Positions 6,468 to 13,404 of a DNA stretch of 17,216 nucleotides are shown one piece after another. Location of the stretch: assembly GCA_018816605.1 (NCBI GenBank), contig JAHIVS010000602.1, positions 1 through 17,216 on the forward strand, written 5' to 3'. A model generated the notes under the pieces. That model was not told the DNA's origin, did not search any database, and worked only from the letters and a program-made list of their open reading frames with translations. The translations under genes were made by a program, and so were the position numbers. Source of the DNA: Pseudomonadota bacterium (lineage in GTDB: Bacteria; Desulfobacterota; Desulfobacteria; Desulfobacterales; Desulfobacteraceae). Position 1 is the first letter of the stretch. Each line of letters begins with the position of its first letter.

Positions 6468-7191
6468 GCTGATTGCCCCGGGCCTGGTGATCCTGATCCT
6501 GGTTTTCTGGGAAGGGATCACCCATTTGCTGGAAATACCGGTTTTTATCCTTCCGCCCCCCACCCGGATCTTTGCCGCAGCCATACACAAGGCACCCCTG
6601 ATTCTTCCCCATGCCGCAACCACCCTGTCTGAAATTGTCCTGGGCATCGTTCTGGCCCTGGCCACGGCCATCCCCCTTGCCATTGCCATGTTTGCAAAAC
6701 CTGAGCTGGAAAAAGCCCTGGCCCCCTTTCTGGTGGCATCCCAGGCCATTCCGGTTTTTGCCATTGCCCCGCTGTTGGTGGTGTGGATGGGATATGGAAT
6801 TGCCTCCAAGGTATTCATGGCCTGGATCATCATCTTTTTCCCCATCACCATCAGCCTGCTGGCGGGATTTAAAAGCTGCGACCCTGAATTTCGGGTGATG
6901 TTCCGCCTCATGGGAGCCTCTTTTTATGACCGGCTCACACTGCTTTACTGGCCCTGGGCCCTGCCCCAGTTTTTTGCCGGCCTCAGGGTGGGCGTCACCG
7001 TGGCCACAATCGGGGCGGTCATCGGCGAATGGGTGGGGGCCCAGCAGGGACTTGGATATCTCATGATCCAGTCCAATGCCCGGCTCCAGACAGACCTGGT
7101 TTTTGCCGCCATTCTGTGGCTTGCGGCCATGGGGCTTGGCATGTGGGTCCTGGTGGGACTGCTGGAAAAAAAATTTGTGCAATGGAAATGA
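6454..7191 (+). CDS. thiX: ABC transporter permease for thiamine pyrimidine precursor
   Basis: 245 residues, inner-membrane permease of the BPD_transp_1 (SsuC/TauC/ThiX) type with about six hydrophobic segments, the first at LIAPGLVILILVF. The cytoplasmic EAA loop, which docks on the ATPase, is seen as FRLMGASFYDRLTLLYWPWA followed by LPQFFAGLRVG. The start is GTG at 6454, with AAGGA 7 bases upstream, inside the ATPase gene. The 14-base overlap implies translational coupling. Substrate assignment rests on the riboswitch and neighbours rather than on the permease itself. Confidence 0.9.
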   Translation: MKTDRLIAPGLVILILVFWEGITHLLEIPVFILPPPTRIFAAAIHKAPLILPHAATTLSEIVLGIVLALATAIPLAIAMFAKPELEKALAPFLVASQAIPVFAIAPLLVVWMGYGIASKVFMAWIIIFFPITISLLAGFKSCDPEFRVMFRLMGASFYDRLTLLYWPWALPQFFAGLRVGVTVATIGAVIGEWVGAQQGLGYLMIQSNARLQTDLVFAAILWLAAMGLGMWVLVGLLEKKFVQWK

Positions 7192-7251
7192 TACCAGAGC
7201 AATGGTAAAGAAAAGCCGGTTACTACAACCATAATTTTAAGGAAAAAACCT

Positions 7252-8187
7252 ATGAAAAAACGCATCTTAAGTTTACTTGTCCTGGGCTCACTCGTGTTCT
7301 GCCCTTCTCTCTGGGCAGGCGACAAACTCACCCTGATGCTGGACTGGTTTCCCAATGTGGACCATTTGCCCATTTACGTGGCCAGACAATTGGGGTATTT
7401 TGCAGACAGCCGAATTGAAGTGGAGATCATCAGCCCTTCGGAGACATCCGACGCCCTGAAACTTGCCGCCTCGGGTAATGTGGATATTGCCGTTTCCTAC
7501 CAGCCCCAGACCATTATTGCCGCAGACCAGGGCCTTGATATAAAAGCCGTCTGCCCCCTGGTCGTCCACCCCCTGACCACCCTGCTCTTTCTTGAGGGAA
7601 AAGGCATCCAGACGCCTGCCGACCTTTCCGGGAAGAAAATAGGCTATACCGTGCCGGGCCTTATGGATGTGATGCTTGAAGCCTTTGCGTCCATCAACCG
7701 GATAAAGGACTATACCCCTGTAAACGTAGGGTTTACCATTCTGCCGGCCCTGGTCGCAGGCCAGGTGGATGCCATTATGGGTCCCTTTAAAACCTATGAA
7801 ACCGTTGGTATGGCCCAGCACGGGTATAAGGCCCAGTTTTTTGAACTGGAAAAATATGGAATCCCGGATTATGAAGAGTTGATTTTTGTATGCGGTCCCG
7901 GGGCATTAAACGAAAAACATGAAAAAATTCGAGGATTTGTAACAGCCATTGAAAAGGCCCTTGCCTATACAAAAACCCATCCGGACAAGGCCCTGGCCCT
8001 GTATCTTTCGGCCCTGCCCCAGGCGGACAGAAAGATTGAGACCCAAGCCTTTGTATTGACCCGGCCCTATTTTGCCGACACCCTGGGCCACGATGGGGCA
8101 AAATGGCAGACATTTGCCGATTTTGCCCTCGAACACGGGCTCATCAAAAACAGGGTTACGGCAAAAGATCTGATTCATGCCTGGTAA
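7252..8187 (+). CDS. thiY: NMT1/THI5-like periplasmic substrate-binding protein
   Basis: 311 residues with a clear Sec signal peptide: MKKR, hydrophobic core LSLLVLGSLVF, and a likely signal peptidase I site after SLWA (residue 22). Cys17 is not in a convincing lipobox, so a soluble periplasmic protein is expected. The mature start KLTLMLDWFPNVDHLPIYVA is the hallmark of NMT1/THI5/ThiY proteins, which bind HMP or N-formyl-4-amino-5-aminomethyl-2-methylpyrimidine. Bacterial members import the pyrimidine; the yeast homologue makes it. AAGGAAA precedes the ATG, 60 bases after the permease. It delivers substrate to the permease/ATPase pair upstream. Confidence 0.92.
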   Translation: MKKRILSLLVLGSLVFCPSLWAGDKLTLMLDWFPNVDHLPIYVARQLGYFADSRIEVEIISPSETSDALKLAASGNVDIAVSYQPQTIIAADQGLDIKAVCPLVVHPLTTLLFLEGKGIQTPADLSGKKIGYTVPGLMDVMLEAFASINRIKDYTPVNVGFTILPALVAGQVDAIMGPFKTYETVGMAQHGYKAQFFELEKYGIPDYEELIFVCGPGALNEKHEKIRGFVTAIEKALAYTKTHPDKALALYLSALPQADRKIETQAFVLTRPYFADTLGHDGAKWQTFADFALEHGLIKNRVTAKDLIHAW

Positions 8188-8226
8188 CCTGGAGTGTGCT
8201 TTTAATTGCTAAAAAAGGAGACGTCC

Positions 8227-9033
8227 ATGACCATCACCCCGTCCGGCATATGGAAGGATATTGAAACCATCCGTCAAGAAAGCCCCCTGGTCCATAATAT
8301 CACCAACTATGTGGTAATGAACACGACCGCCAATGCCCTGCTGGCCCTGGGGGCATCCCCGGTCATGGCCCATGCCCGGAACGAAGCTGCCGACATGGTC
8401 AACATTGCCAGGGCCCTGGTCATCAACATCGGCACCCTGAGTGATCCCTGGATCAGTGCCATGTTCACGGCCGCTGCCCGGGCAAAAGAACAAAATATCC
8501 CCATTGTCCTGGACCCGGTTGGCGCGGGAGCCACCCCATACAGGACAAATACAGCCAGGGATCTTCTCCATGCCGCTTTTCCCGCCATCATCCGGGGAAA
8601 CGGGTCGGAAATCATGGCCCTGTGTGAAGCAACCGCAGCCACCAGGGGGGTTGATTCCGGTTTGGCACCGGATCTGGCCATTGAGTCGGCCAGAAAATTG
8701 AACCGGGACTTTGGCGCTGTGGTCTGCATCACCGGAGAAACCGACTATATTGTGTCCCAAGATGCCATGATCTCCATAAAAAACGGACATGAGATGATGC
8801 CCCGGGTTACGGGTCTCGGGTGCACCGCCACTGCCCTGTGCGGGGCCTTTGCCGCCATCAATCCCGATTTTCCCATGGCAGCCGCCCACGCCATGGCTGT
8901 GATGGGCATTGCCGGGGAAATGGCCGCCCGGACAGCCAATGGACCTGCCAGCCTCCAGCTCAATTTCATCGACACCCTTTACCAATTGTCTGAAACCCAT
9001 ATCCACGCCTGGCTGAAGCTTGGAGATGCTTAA
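8227..9033 (+). CDS. thiM: Hydroxyethylthiazole kinase
   Basis: Phosphorylates 4-methyl-5-(2-hydroxyethyl)thiazole using ATP, a salvage step for the thiazole half of thiamine. Family motifs are clear: NYVVMNTTANALLALGASPV near the N-terminus, IVLDPVGAGATPYRT, IIRGNGSEI, and TGLGCTATALCGAF. The GCT cysteine is residue 199 in this frame, matching the conserved cysteine (198) of the Bacillus subtilis enzyme. I chose ATG 8227 because AAAAGGAG ends 7 bases upstream; an upstream TTG at 8206 would lie before that ribosome-binding site. Length (268) is normal. It is separated from thiE by 2 bases. Confidence 0.96.
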   Translation: MTITPSGIWKDIETIRQESPLVHNITNYVVMNTTANALLALGASPVMAHARNEAADMVNIARALVINIGTLSDPWISAMFTAAARAKEQNIPIVLDPVGAGATPYRTNTARDLLHAAFPAIIRGNGSEIMALCEATAATRGVDSGLAPDLAIESARKLNRDFGAVVCITGETDYIVSQDAMISIKNGHEMMPRVTGLGCTATALCGAFAAINPDFPMAAAHAMAVMGIAGEMAARTANGPASLQLNFIDTLYQLSETHIHAWLKLGDA

Positions 9034-9035
9034 AA

Positions 9036-9677
9036 ATGGAAGGCATTTACCTGGTGACAGACGCGTCGGCCTGCACCCATCATTTGCTTGAAACCATAGT
9101 GGCAAAGGCGGTACAGGCAGGCATCTCTTGTGTCCAGCTCAGGGAAAAGCACCTGGACACCCGGAGCTTTCTTGCCCGGGCCCAGGGACTCAAAACCATC
9201 CTGGCGCCTGCCCGGATTCCCCTGATCATCAATGACCGGGTGGACATTGCCCTGGCAGTCGGGGCAGACGGGGTGCATCTCGGCCAGACGGACATGCCCT
9301 ATTCAATGGCCAGACGACTTCTGGGGCCCCGGGCCCTCATCGGCCTGTCCGTTGAAACCTGGGAAGATGTCGTGGCGGCCCAGGACCTTGCCCTTGATTA
9401 TTTAGGGGTCAGCCCCATATTTCCCACGCCCACCAAAACAGATACCAAGGCGCCCTGGGGCCTTGACGGGCTTGCCCGGATAAAGGCCTATTCCCGGCAT
9501 CCCCTGGTGGCCATCGGCGGCCTGAATGCCAAAAACACAGCGCCGGTGATCCGGGCGGGAGCCCATTGCATTGCCGTGGTCTCTGCCGTCTGCTCGGCCC
9601 TGGACCCCTTTGGGGCGGCCCGGGAACTTTGCGCCCAATTTGAAAACGCCAGACCTTCACAGGAGACTTTACCATGA
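9036..9677 (+). CDS. thiE: Thiamine-phosphate synthase
   Basis: Joins HMP-pyrophosphate and thiazole phosphate to thiamine phosphate with release of pyrophosphate. The 213-residue TIM barrel shows the family motifs in order: GIYLVTD at the start, CVQLREK, LIINDRVDIALAVGADGVHL followed by GQTD, YLGVSPIFPTPTK, and VAIGGL near the C-terminal phosphate site. All of the pyrophosphate-binding segments are present. It starts 2 bases after thiM and its TGA overlaps the thiD ATG as ATGA, so the three salvage enzymes are translationally linked. Confidence 0.96.
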   Translation: MEGIYLVTDASACTHHLLETIVAKAVQAGISCVQLREKHLDTRSFLARAQGLKTILAPARIPLIINDRVDIALAVGADGVHLGQTDMPYSMARRLLGPRALIGLSVETWEDVVAAQDLALDYLGVSPIFPTPTKTDTKAPWGLDGLARIKAYSRHPLVAIGGLNAKNTAPVIRAGAHCIAVVSAVCSALDPFGAARELCAQFENARPSQETLP

Positions 9678-10489
9678 AACCTTATTTCAGGGCATTGACC
9701 ATCGCCGGCTCGGACAGCGGCGGCGGTGCCGGTATCCAGGCAGATCTGAAAACATTTTCCGCCCTGGGCTGTTTTGGCATGTCCGCCATCACCGCCCTCA
9801 CGGCCCAGAACACCCGGGTGGTAACCGGTATTTTTCCTGCCCCGCCCGCCTTTATCGGGCAGCAGATCGATGCCGTCATGGACGACATCGGGGTGGATGC
9901 CGTAAAAATCGGCATGCTGCACTCGCCGGCGGTTATTGAGATCGTGGCAAAAAAAATGGCCCAGTGGAATTGCCCCAATATCGTCGTCGACCCGGTGATG
10001 ATTTCAAAAAGCGGAGACAAGCTTCTCCAGGACGATGCGGTAGAGGCCCTGAAGGAACTGCTTCTTCCCCTGGCCTTCCTTATCACCCCCAACCTCCCCG
10101 AGGCATCGGTGCTCCTGGGCCGGCCCGTTGAAAGCAAGGCGGATATGGCCCGGGCTGCCCGGGATCTTGCCGGATTCGGATCTGCCAATGTGCTGGTAAA
10201 GGGCGGTCATCTGATGGGCGACGACAGTTGCGACCTTCTGTACCAAAGAGAGCAGGACACCATGACCGAACTTTTTGCAAAACGGGTGAACACCCCCAAT
10301 TCCCACGGCACCGGCTGTACCCTTTCATCGGCCATTGCCGCGAACCTGGCCAGGGGGATGGCCCTGGAAACCGCCGTAAAAAAAGCCAAAGCCTATATCA
10401 TGGGCGCCCTTGCTGCAGGGGCTGATTACCAGACCGGAAAAGGCCACGGACCGGTCCACCATTTTTACGATCTCTGGCCGAAACCTTAA
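9674..10489 (+). CDS. thiD: Hydroxymethylpyrimidine/phosphomethylpyrimidine kinase
   Basis: Phosphorylates HMP twice to give HMP-PP, the partner of thiazole phosphate in the ThiE reaction. A ribokinase-fold enzyme of 271 residues with ALTIAGSDSGGGAGIQADLK at the N-terminus, VVDPVMISKSGDKLL in the middle, and the catalytic NSHGTGCTLSSAIAANLA with its anion-hole GTGC. The C-terminus KGHGPVHHFYDL is also typical. It is the last gene of the operon. It is a single-domain ThiD, not fused to ThiE or ThiN. Confidence 0.96.
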   Translation: MKPYFRALTIAGSDSGGGAGIQADLKTFSALGCFGMSAITALTAQNTRVVTGIFPAPPAFIGQQIDAVMDDIGVDAVKIGMLHSPAVIEIVAKKMAQWNCPNIVVDPVMISKSGDKLLQDDAVEALKELLLPLAFLITPNLPEASVLLGRPVESKADMARAARDLAGFGSANVLVKGGHLMGDDSCDLLYQREQDTMTELFAKRVNTPNSHGTGCTLSSAIAANLARGMALETAVKKAKAYIMGALAAGADYQTGKGHGPVHHFYDLWPKP

Positions 10490-10508
10490 GGAACGCCTTC
10501 ACCCGGCA

Positions 10509-10603
10509 GGTCTATTTTACGGCCAGACCCTTTAGTTCAAGCCAGATCAGGACAGGGGCCCCTTGCCCGAAGCGAAGGTCTGGATGGGAAAACAGGTTTT
10601 CCC
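10509..10603 (+). other. Structured intergenic stretch downstream of thiD
   Basis: CCAGACC at 10523-10529 can pair with GGTCT at 10509-10513 (local hairpin) or with GGTCTGG at 10577-10583 (longer-range stem). The two pairings exclude each other. Inside the longer stem lies the perfect palindrome AGGGGCCCCT (10554-10563). Just after it comes GGGAAAAC-AG-GTTTTCCC (10586-10603). None ends in a T-tract, so this is not a standard terminator, and I do not recognise a known RNA family. It could be a thi-operon 3' end, a processed RNA or protein sites. Confidence 0.3.
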
Positions 10604-10635
10604 CTGGAAAGGCTTGTTGAACTGTGCATCCCCAA

Positions 10636-10686
10636 TTGTAGAAATTGTTTTTCCAACTTGTAAAATGATGAATTTTCATTGTAAAA
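10636..10686 (+). promoter_or_regulatory. TTGTAAAA-type direct repeats before the response-regulator gene
   Basis: TTGTAGAA (10636), TTGTAAAA (10658) and TTGTAAAA (10679) are spaced 22 and 21 bases start to start, about two helical turns, all in the same orientation. OmpR/PhoB-family regulators bind tandem direct repeats, so this is a candidate autoregulatory site. It ends 22 bases before the ATG. TAAAAT at 10661-10666 could double as a -10 element. Confidence 0.4.
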
Positions 10687-10708
10687 GGGGGAAAAAAAGG
10701 AAAAGGCC

Positions 10709-11407
10709 ATGACCCGAAAAATCCTGATCATTGATGATGACATCCGATTAATACACCTGCTCAAAGAATATCTGGAAGAAAACCGATTTGCCGTATCCCA
10801 TGCCCTTGAAGGCAACCATGCCGTGGATGAGATCAAAGAGAAAACCCCGGACCTGATCATTCTGGATATCATGCTGCCGGGAAAAGACGGACTTGAAGTG
10901 TTAAAGGATATTCGAAAGGTTTATACCCTCCCGGTGATCATGTTGACGGCCAAGGGAGATGATACCGATAGGATCATCGGCCTGGAGCTTGGGGCCGACG
11001 ATTACCTGCCCAAGCCCTTTAACCCGAGGGAGCTTCTGGCCAGAATCAAAGCCATTCTCCGGCGCCAGGACCTGTTGACGGCGGAAGATCCCGGAGATAC
11101 TCTTTTCATCCGGTGCAGCGACATGGTCTTGAACCGGGCGGCCCACACCATCGAGGTCAGGAAAAAAACCATTGATTTGTCCACCACTGAGTTTAATATC
11201 CTGGAAGTATTGATGAAAAGCCCCAACACCGTCCTCAGCCGGGACCAGATAATGAATCTTTCCCAGGGAAAAGACTTTATGGTCTTTGACAGGAGTATTG
11301 ATATCCATATCAGCAAGCTGCGGGCCAAAATCGAATCAGATCCAGGGTCCCCCAAACGGATCAAAACCATCTGGGGAACCGGCTATATGTTTGTGGACAG
11401 CCCATGA
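10709..11407 (+). CDS. OmpR-family response regulator (CpxR-like)
   Basis: 232 residues. The receiver domain (about 3-120) has the acidic pair in IIDDD, the phospho-acceptor Asp53 in LIILDIMLPGKDG, the threonine of IMLTAKG and Lys102 in DDYLPKPFNPREL. These receiver segments resemble CpxR. The winged-helix output domain (about 130-232) includes LSTTEFNILEVLMKSPNTVL, DRSIDIHISKLRAKI and IKTIWGTGYMF. AAAAGG lies about 6 bases before the ATG. The stop overlaps the kinase start as ATGA, so the two are a cognate pair. The sensed signal is likely envelope-related, judging from the CpxA-like partner, but no periplasmic CpxP-like gene is adjacent. Confidence 0.95.
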   Translation: MTRKILIIDDDIRLIHLLKEYLEENRFAVSHALEGNHAVDEIKEKTPDLIILDIMLPGKDGLEVLKDIRKVYTLPVIMLTAKGDDTDRIIGLELGADDYLPKPFNPRELLARIKAILRRQDLLTAEDPGDTLFIRCSDMVLNRAAHTIEVRKKTIDLSTTEFNILEVLMKSPNTVLSRDQIMNLSQGKDFMVFDRSIDIHISKLRAKIESDPGSPKRIKTIWGTGYMFVDSP

Positions 11408-12795
11408 AACTCGAACGCTTGTACATAAAAATTCTTCTCTCTTTTTTCGGAATCCTTTTGGTGACACTGGCCCTGATCCTTGCCTTGTTCGTCACCATCG
11501 GGGGAAGATCCTTCCGGGATCATCTTGACAGGAAAGCCTTCCCCAAACTTCAGATTTTCCAGCAGATGGTCCAGGACAAAATAGATGCCCACCCCTTACT
11601 GCCCGTTGAGCAGAACCCGGACCTGAAAACCCAGCTGGAAATTTTTTCCACCCTATTTGATACTAAAATATGGATCGATGACCTGGAAAAAGGGCTCCTG
11701 ATAAAAACATTTACCGATCCCATCCATATCCCCCAGAAAGGATTTCATCGGCAGATTCACCATGAAAACGGGATCACCCTCTACCATTTTATCCGGAAAT
11801 GGACAAAATATTATGCCGTTGTTCCCATAAAAGCCGGCCACAACGAACTGCGGCTGCATCTGTATTATGATACCCGGCACCAGAACCGGCCCGAGGGGCT
11901 GTTTTTTTTAGGCATCTTCATCGTCGGCGGGGTGGTGGCGCTTTTAATCATTCCCCTTGCCAGGAAGATCACCCGGCGGGTCAACCAGCTGAACCGGTCC
12001 GCCCTTGAATTTGCAAACGGCAACCTGGCCTGCAGAACAGATATCAAGGGCCATGATGAGATCGCCAAACTGGGCCATTCCTTTAACTTCATGGCAGACA
12101 AGCTGGAAAAACTGATCCAGGGCAGCAAGGATCTGTCTGCCAATGTTTCCCATGAACTGCGAAGTCCCCTTACCCGTATCCGGGTGTCCAAGGAACTGAT
12201 CCTGGACAAACTGGACCATTTGGAAACAGAGCGTGCCAGGGCAGATATCCACCGGTATATCCAAAATATGGAAGCCGATATCCAGAGCCTGGATACCCTG
12301 ATCGATCACATCCTCAAGCTGTCTAAAATTGATTACCAGGAATCTGCATTGTCCCTGGAAAGTTTTGATTTTAAAGAATTTATCGCCAAAGAGCTGAATG
12401 GATACCATTCCCAGCTCTGGCAAAAGAACATCGGAGTTGAACTGGATATCCTTTCCCCGTTCCGGGTAAGCCAGGACACGTCCGTTCTCAAATCCGTTCT
12501 CTCCAATTTGCTGGACAATGCCGTAAAATACACGTGTCAAAACGGAAAAATTTTGATCCGCACCCTTCCCGACCCCGGGCAGGGGTTGGTCTTCACCGTC
12601 ACCAACACCTGCCCTCCCCTGGATGCCGGGGAACTCGAAATGATATTCAAGCCCTTCTACAGGACCCGGGGAAATACAGCACCCGGTTCAGGCCTGGGAT
12701 TGACCATTGCCAGAAAACAGGTCCGGCGGTGCAAGGGACAGATACGGGCATACAACACGGACGAAGGACTGACCTTTGAAATCTGCCTGCCCTGA
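11404..12795 (+). CDS. CpxA-like sensor histidine kinase
   Basis: 463 residues, inner-membrane sensor. TM1 at about 8-32, a periplasmic sensor region of about 130 residues (33-165), TM2 at about 166-185, then a HAMP domain (about 186-238, with RRVNQLNRSALEFANGNL). HisKA contains NVSHELRSPLTRIRV with phospho-acceptor His250. The HATPase domain has the N-box LLDNAVKYT and G-box GSGLGLTIARK, both intact. The HELRSPL motif and overall layout match CpxA-type kinases. It phosphorylates the regulator encoded immediately upstream. The periplasmic part is not recognised, so the signal is open. Confidence 0.94.
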   Translation: MKLERLYIKILLSFFGILLVTLALILALFVTIGGRSFRDHLDRKAFPKLQIFQQMVQDKIDAHPLLPVEQNPDLKTQLEIFSTLFDTKIWIDDLEKGLLIKTFTDPIHIPQKGFHRQIHHENGITLYHFIRKWTKYYAVVPIKAGHNELRLHLYYDTRHQNRPEGLFFLGIFIVGGVVALLIIPLARKITRRVNQLNRSALEFANGNLACRTDIKGHDEIAKLGHSFNFMADKLEKLIQGSKDLSANVSHELRSPLTRIRVSKELILDKLDHLETERARADIHRYIQNMEADIQSLDTLIDHILKLSKIDYQESALSLESFDFKEFIAKELNGYHSQLWQKNIGVELDILSPFRVSQDTSVLKSVLSNLLDNAVKYTCQNGKILIRTLPDPGQGLVFTVTNTCPPLDAGELEMIFKPFYRTRGNTAPGSGLGLTIARKQVRRCKGQIRAYNTDEGLTFEICLP

Positions 12796-12826
12796 CCGCA
12801 GTCCTCCTTAGGGGGCCGATTCAGGA

Positions 12827-13404
12827 TCAGAACTCAAACAAAATCTTGCCGGTATCAATGGCGTTTTTCAAATCTTTGGGAATCGCTTCAATAAAGAGGG
12901 GATCCCGGCTGTCTTGCTCGGTACAGCTCACCTTAACGGCAAGGTTGCGGCCGTTTTCCTTTGCAACATAGAGCGCCTTGTCCACCAGATAAAAAAGGTG
13001 GTGAACCCCGATGCCGCCGACCACATCCTCCTGGCATTCATCGACATGACGGCAAAGAAGATCAGTCCGAGAAAGGCCATGGAGGTTGTGGTCTGTGTTC
13101 CAAGGGTAAAGAGGACGGCTGTGGGGATAAAAAAAAGGCCGATCACGACATACCGGACCAAAACAAAGGCAATGTTGATCAGGCACCAGGCGACAAGGCT
13201 GTTCCTGGGGATCACCTCCCAGAGAATGATCACGAGGATGATGGCATTGACAGGGGTGGCCGGCATACTGGTGAACAGATTCTTCACCAGTATCTGGGTT
13301 CGCTGGATCTCCACAAAAATCTCCCGATCAGATTCTACAGCCATGTTTTTATCTATTTCCGTCTCTATTTTTCCCTGGTTTTCCTTTCCAAGCCATTCGC
13401 TCAT
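12827..13404 (-). pseudogene. Decayed membrane-bound diguanylate cyclase (GGDEF) remnant
   Basis: Two frames carry pieces of one gene. From 13404 (ATGA overlap with the AOR stop) about 127 residues encode a short cytoplasmic start, QILVKNLFTSMPATPVNAII and hydrophobic spans up to MSMNARRM. This is the N-terminal membrane style of many GGDEF proteins. From about 13015 down to 12829, in another frame, GGIGV is followed by LVDKALYVAKENGRN, the hallmark end of a GGDEF domain. The GGDEF active site and most of that domain are gone, so at least one frame-shifting internal deletion lies near 13010-13045. The membrane part also seems to lack spans normally found between RYV and FFIPTAVLF, suggesting a second deletion. 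No c-di-GMP synthesis is expected. Confidence 0.7.

Noticed and set aside
6231..7182. Two long minus-strand ORFs opposite the permease
   Set aside because: The sense frame encodes a clear ABC permease with an EAA loop. The antisense products are low-complexity shadows.
8209..9105. Long (298-codon) minus-strand ORF opposite thiM
   Set aside because: thiM has all family motifs and a good start. The antisense frame is glycine/histidine-rich and reflects the GC-rich codon bias.
12827..13186. Separate 119-codon gene ending in a GGDEF tail
   Set aside because: Only its C-terminal part looks like protein. The upstream residues are a shadow of the membrane frame, so it is part of the pseudogene.
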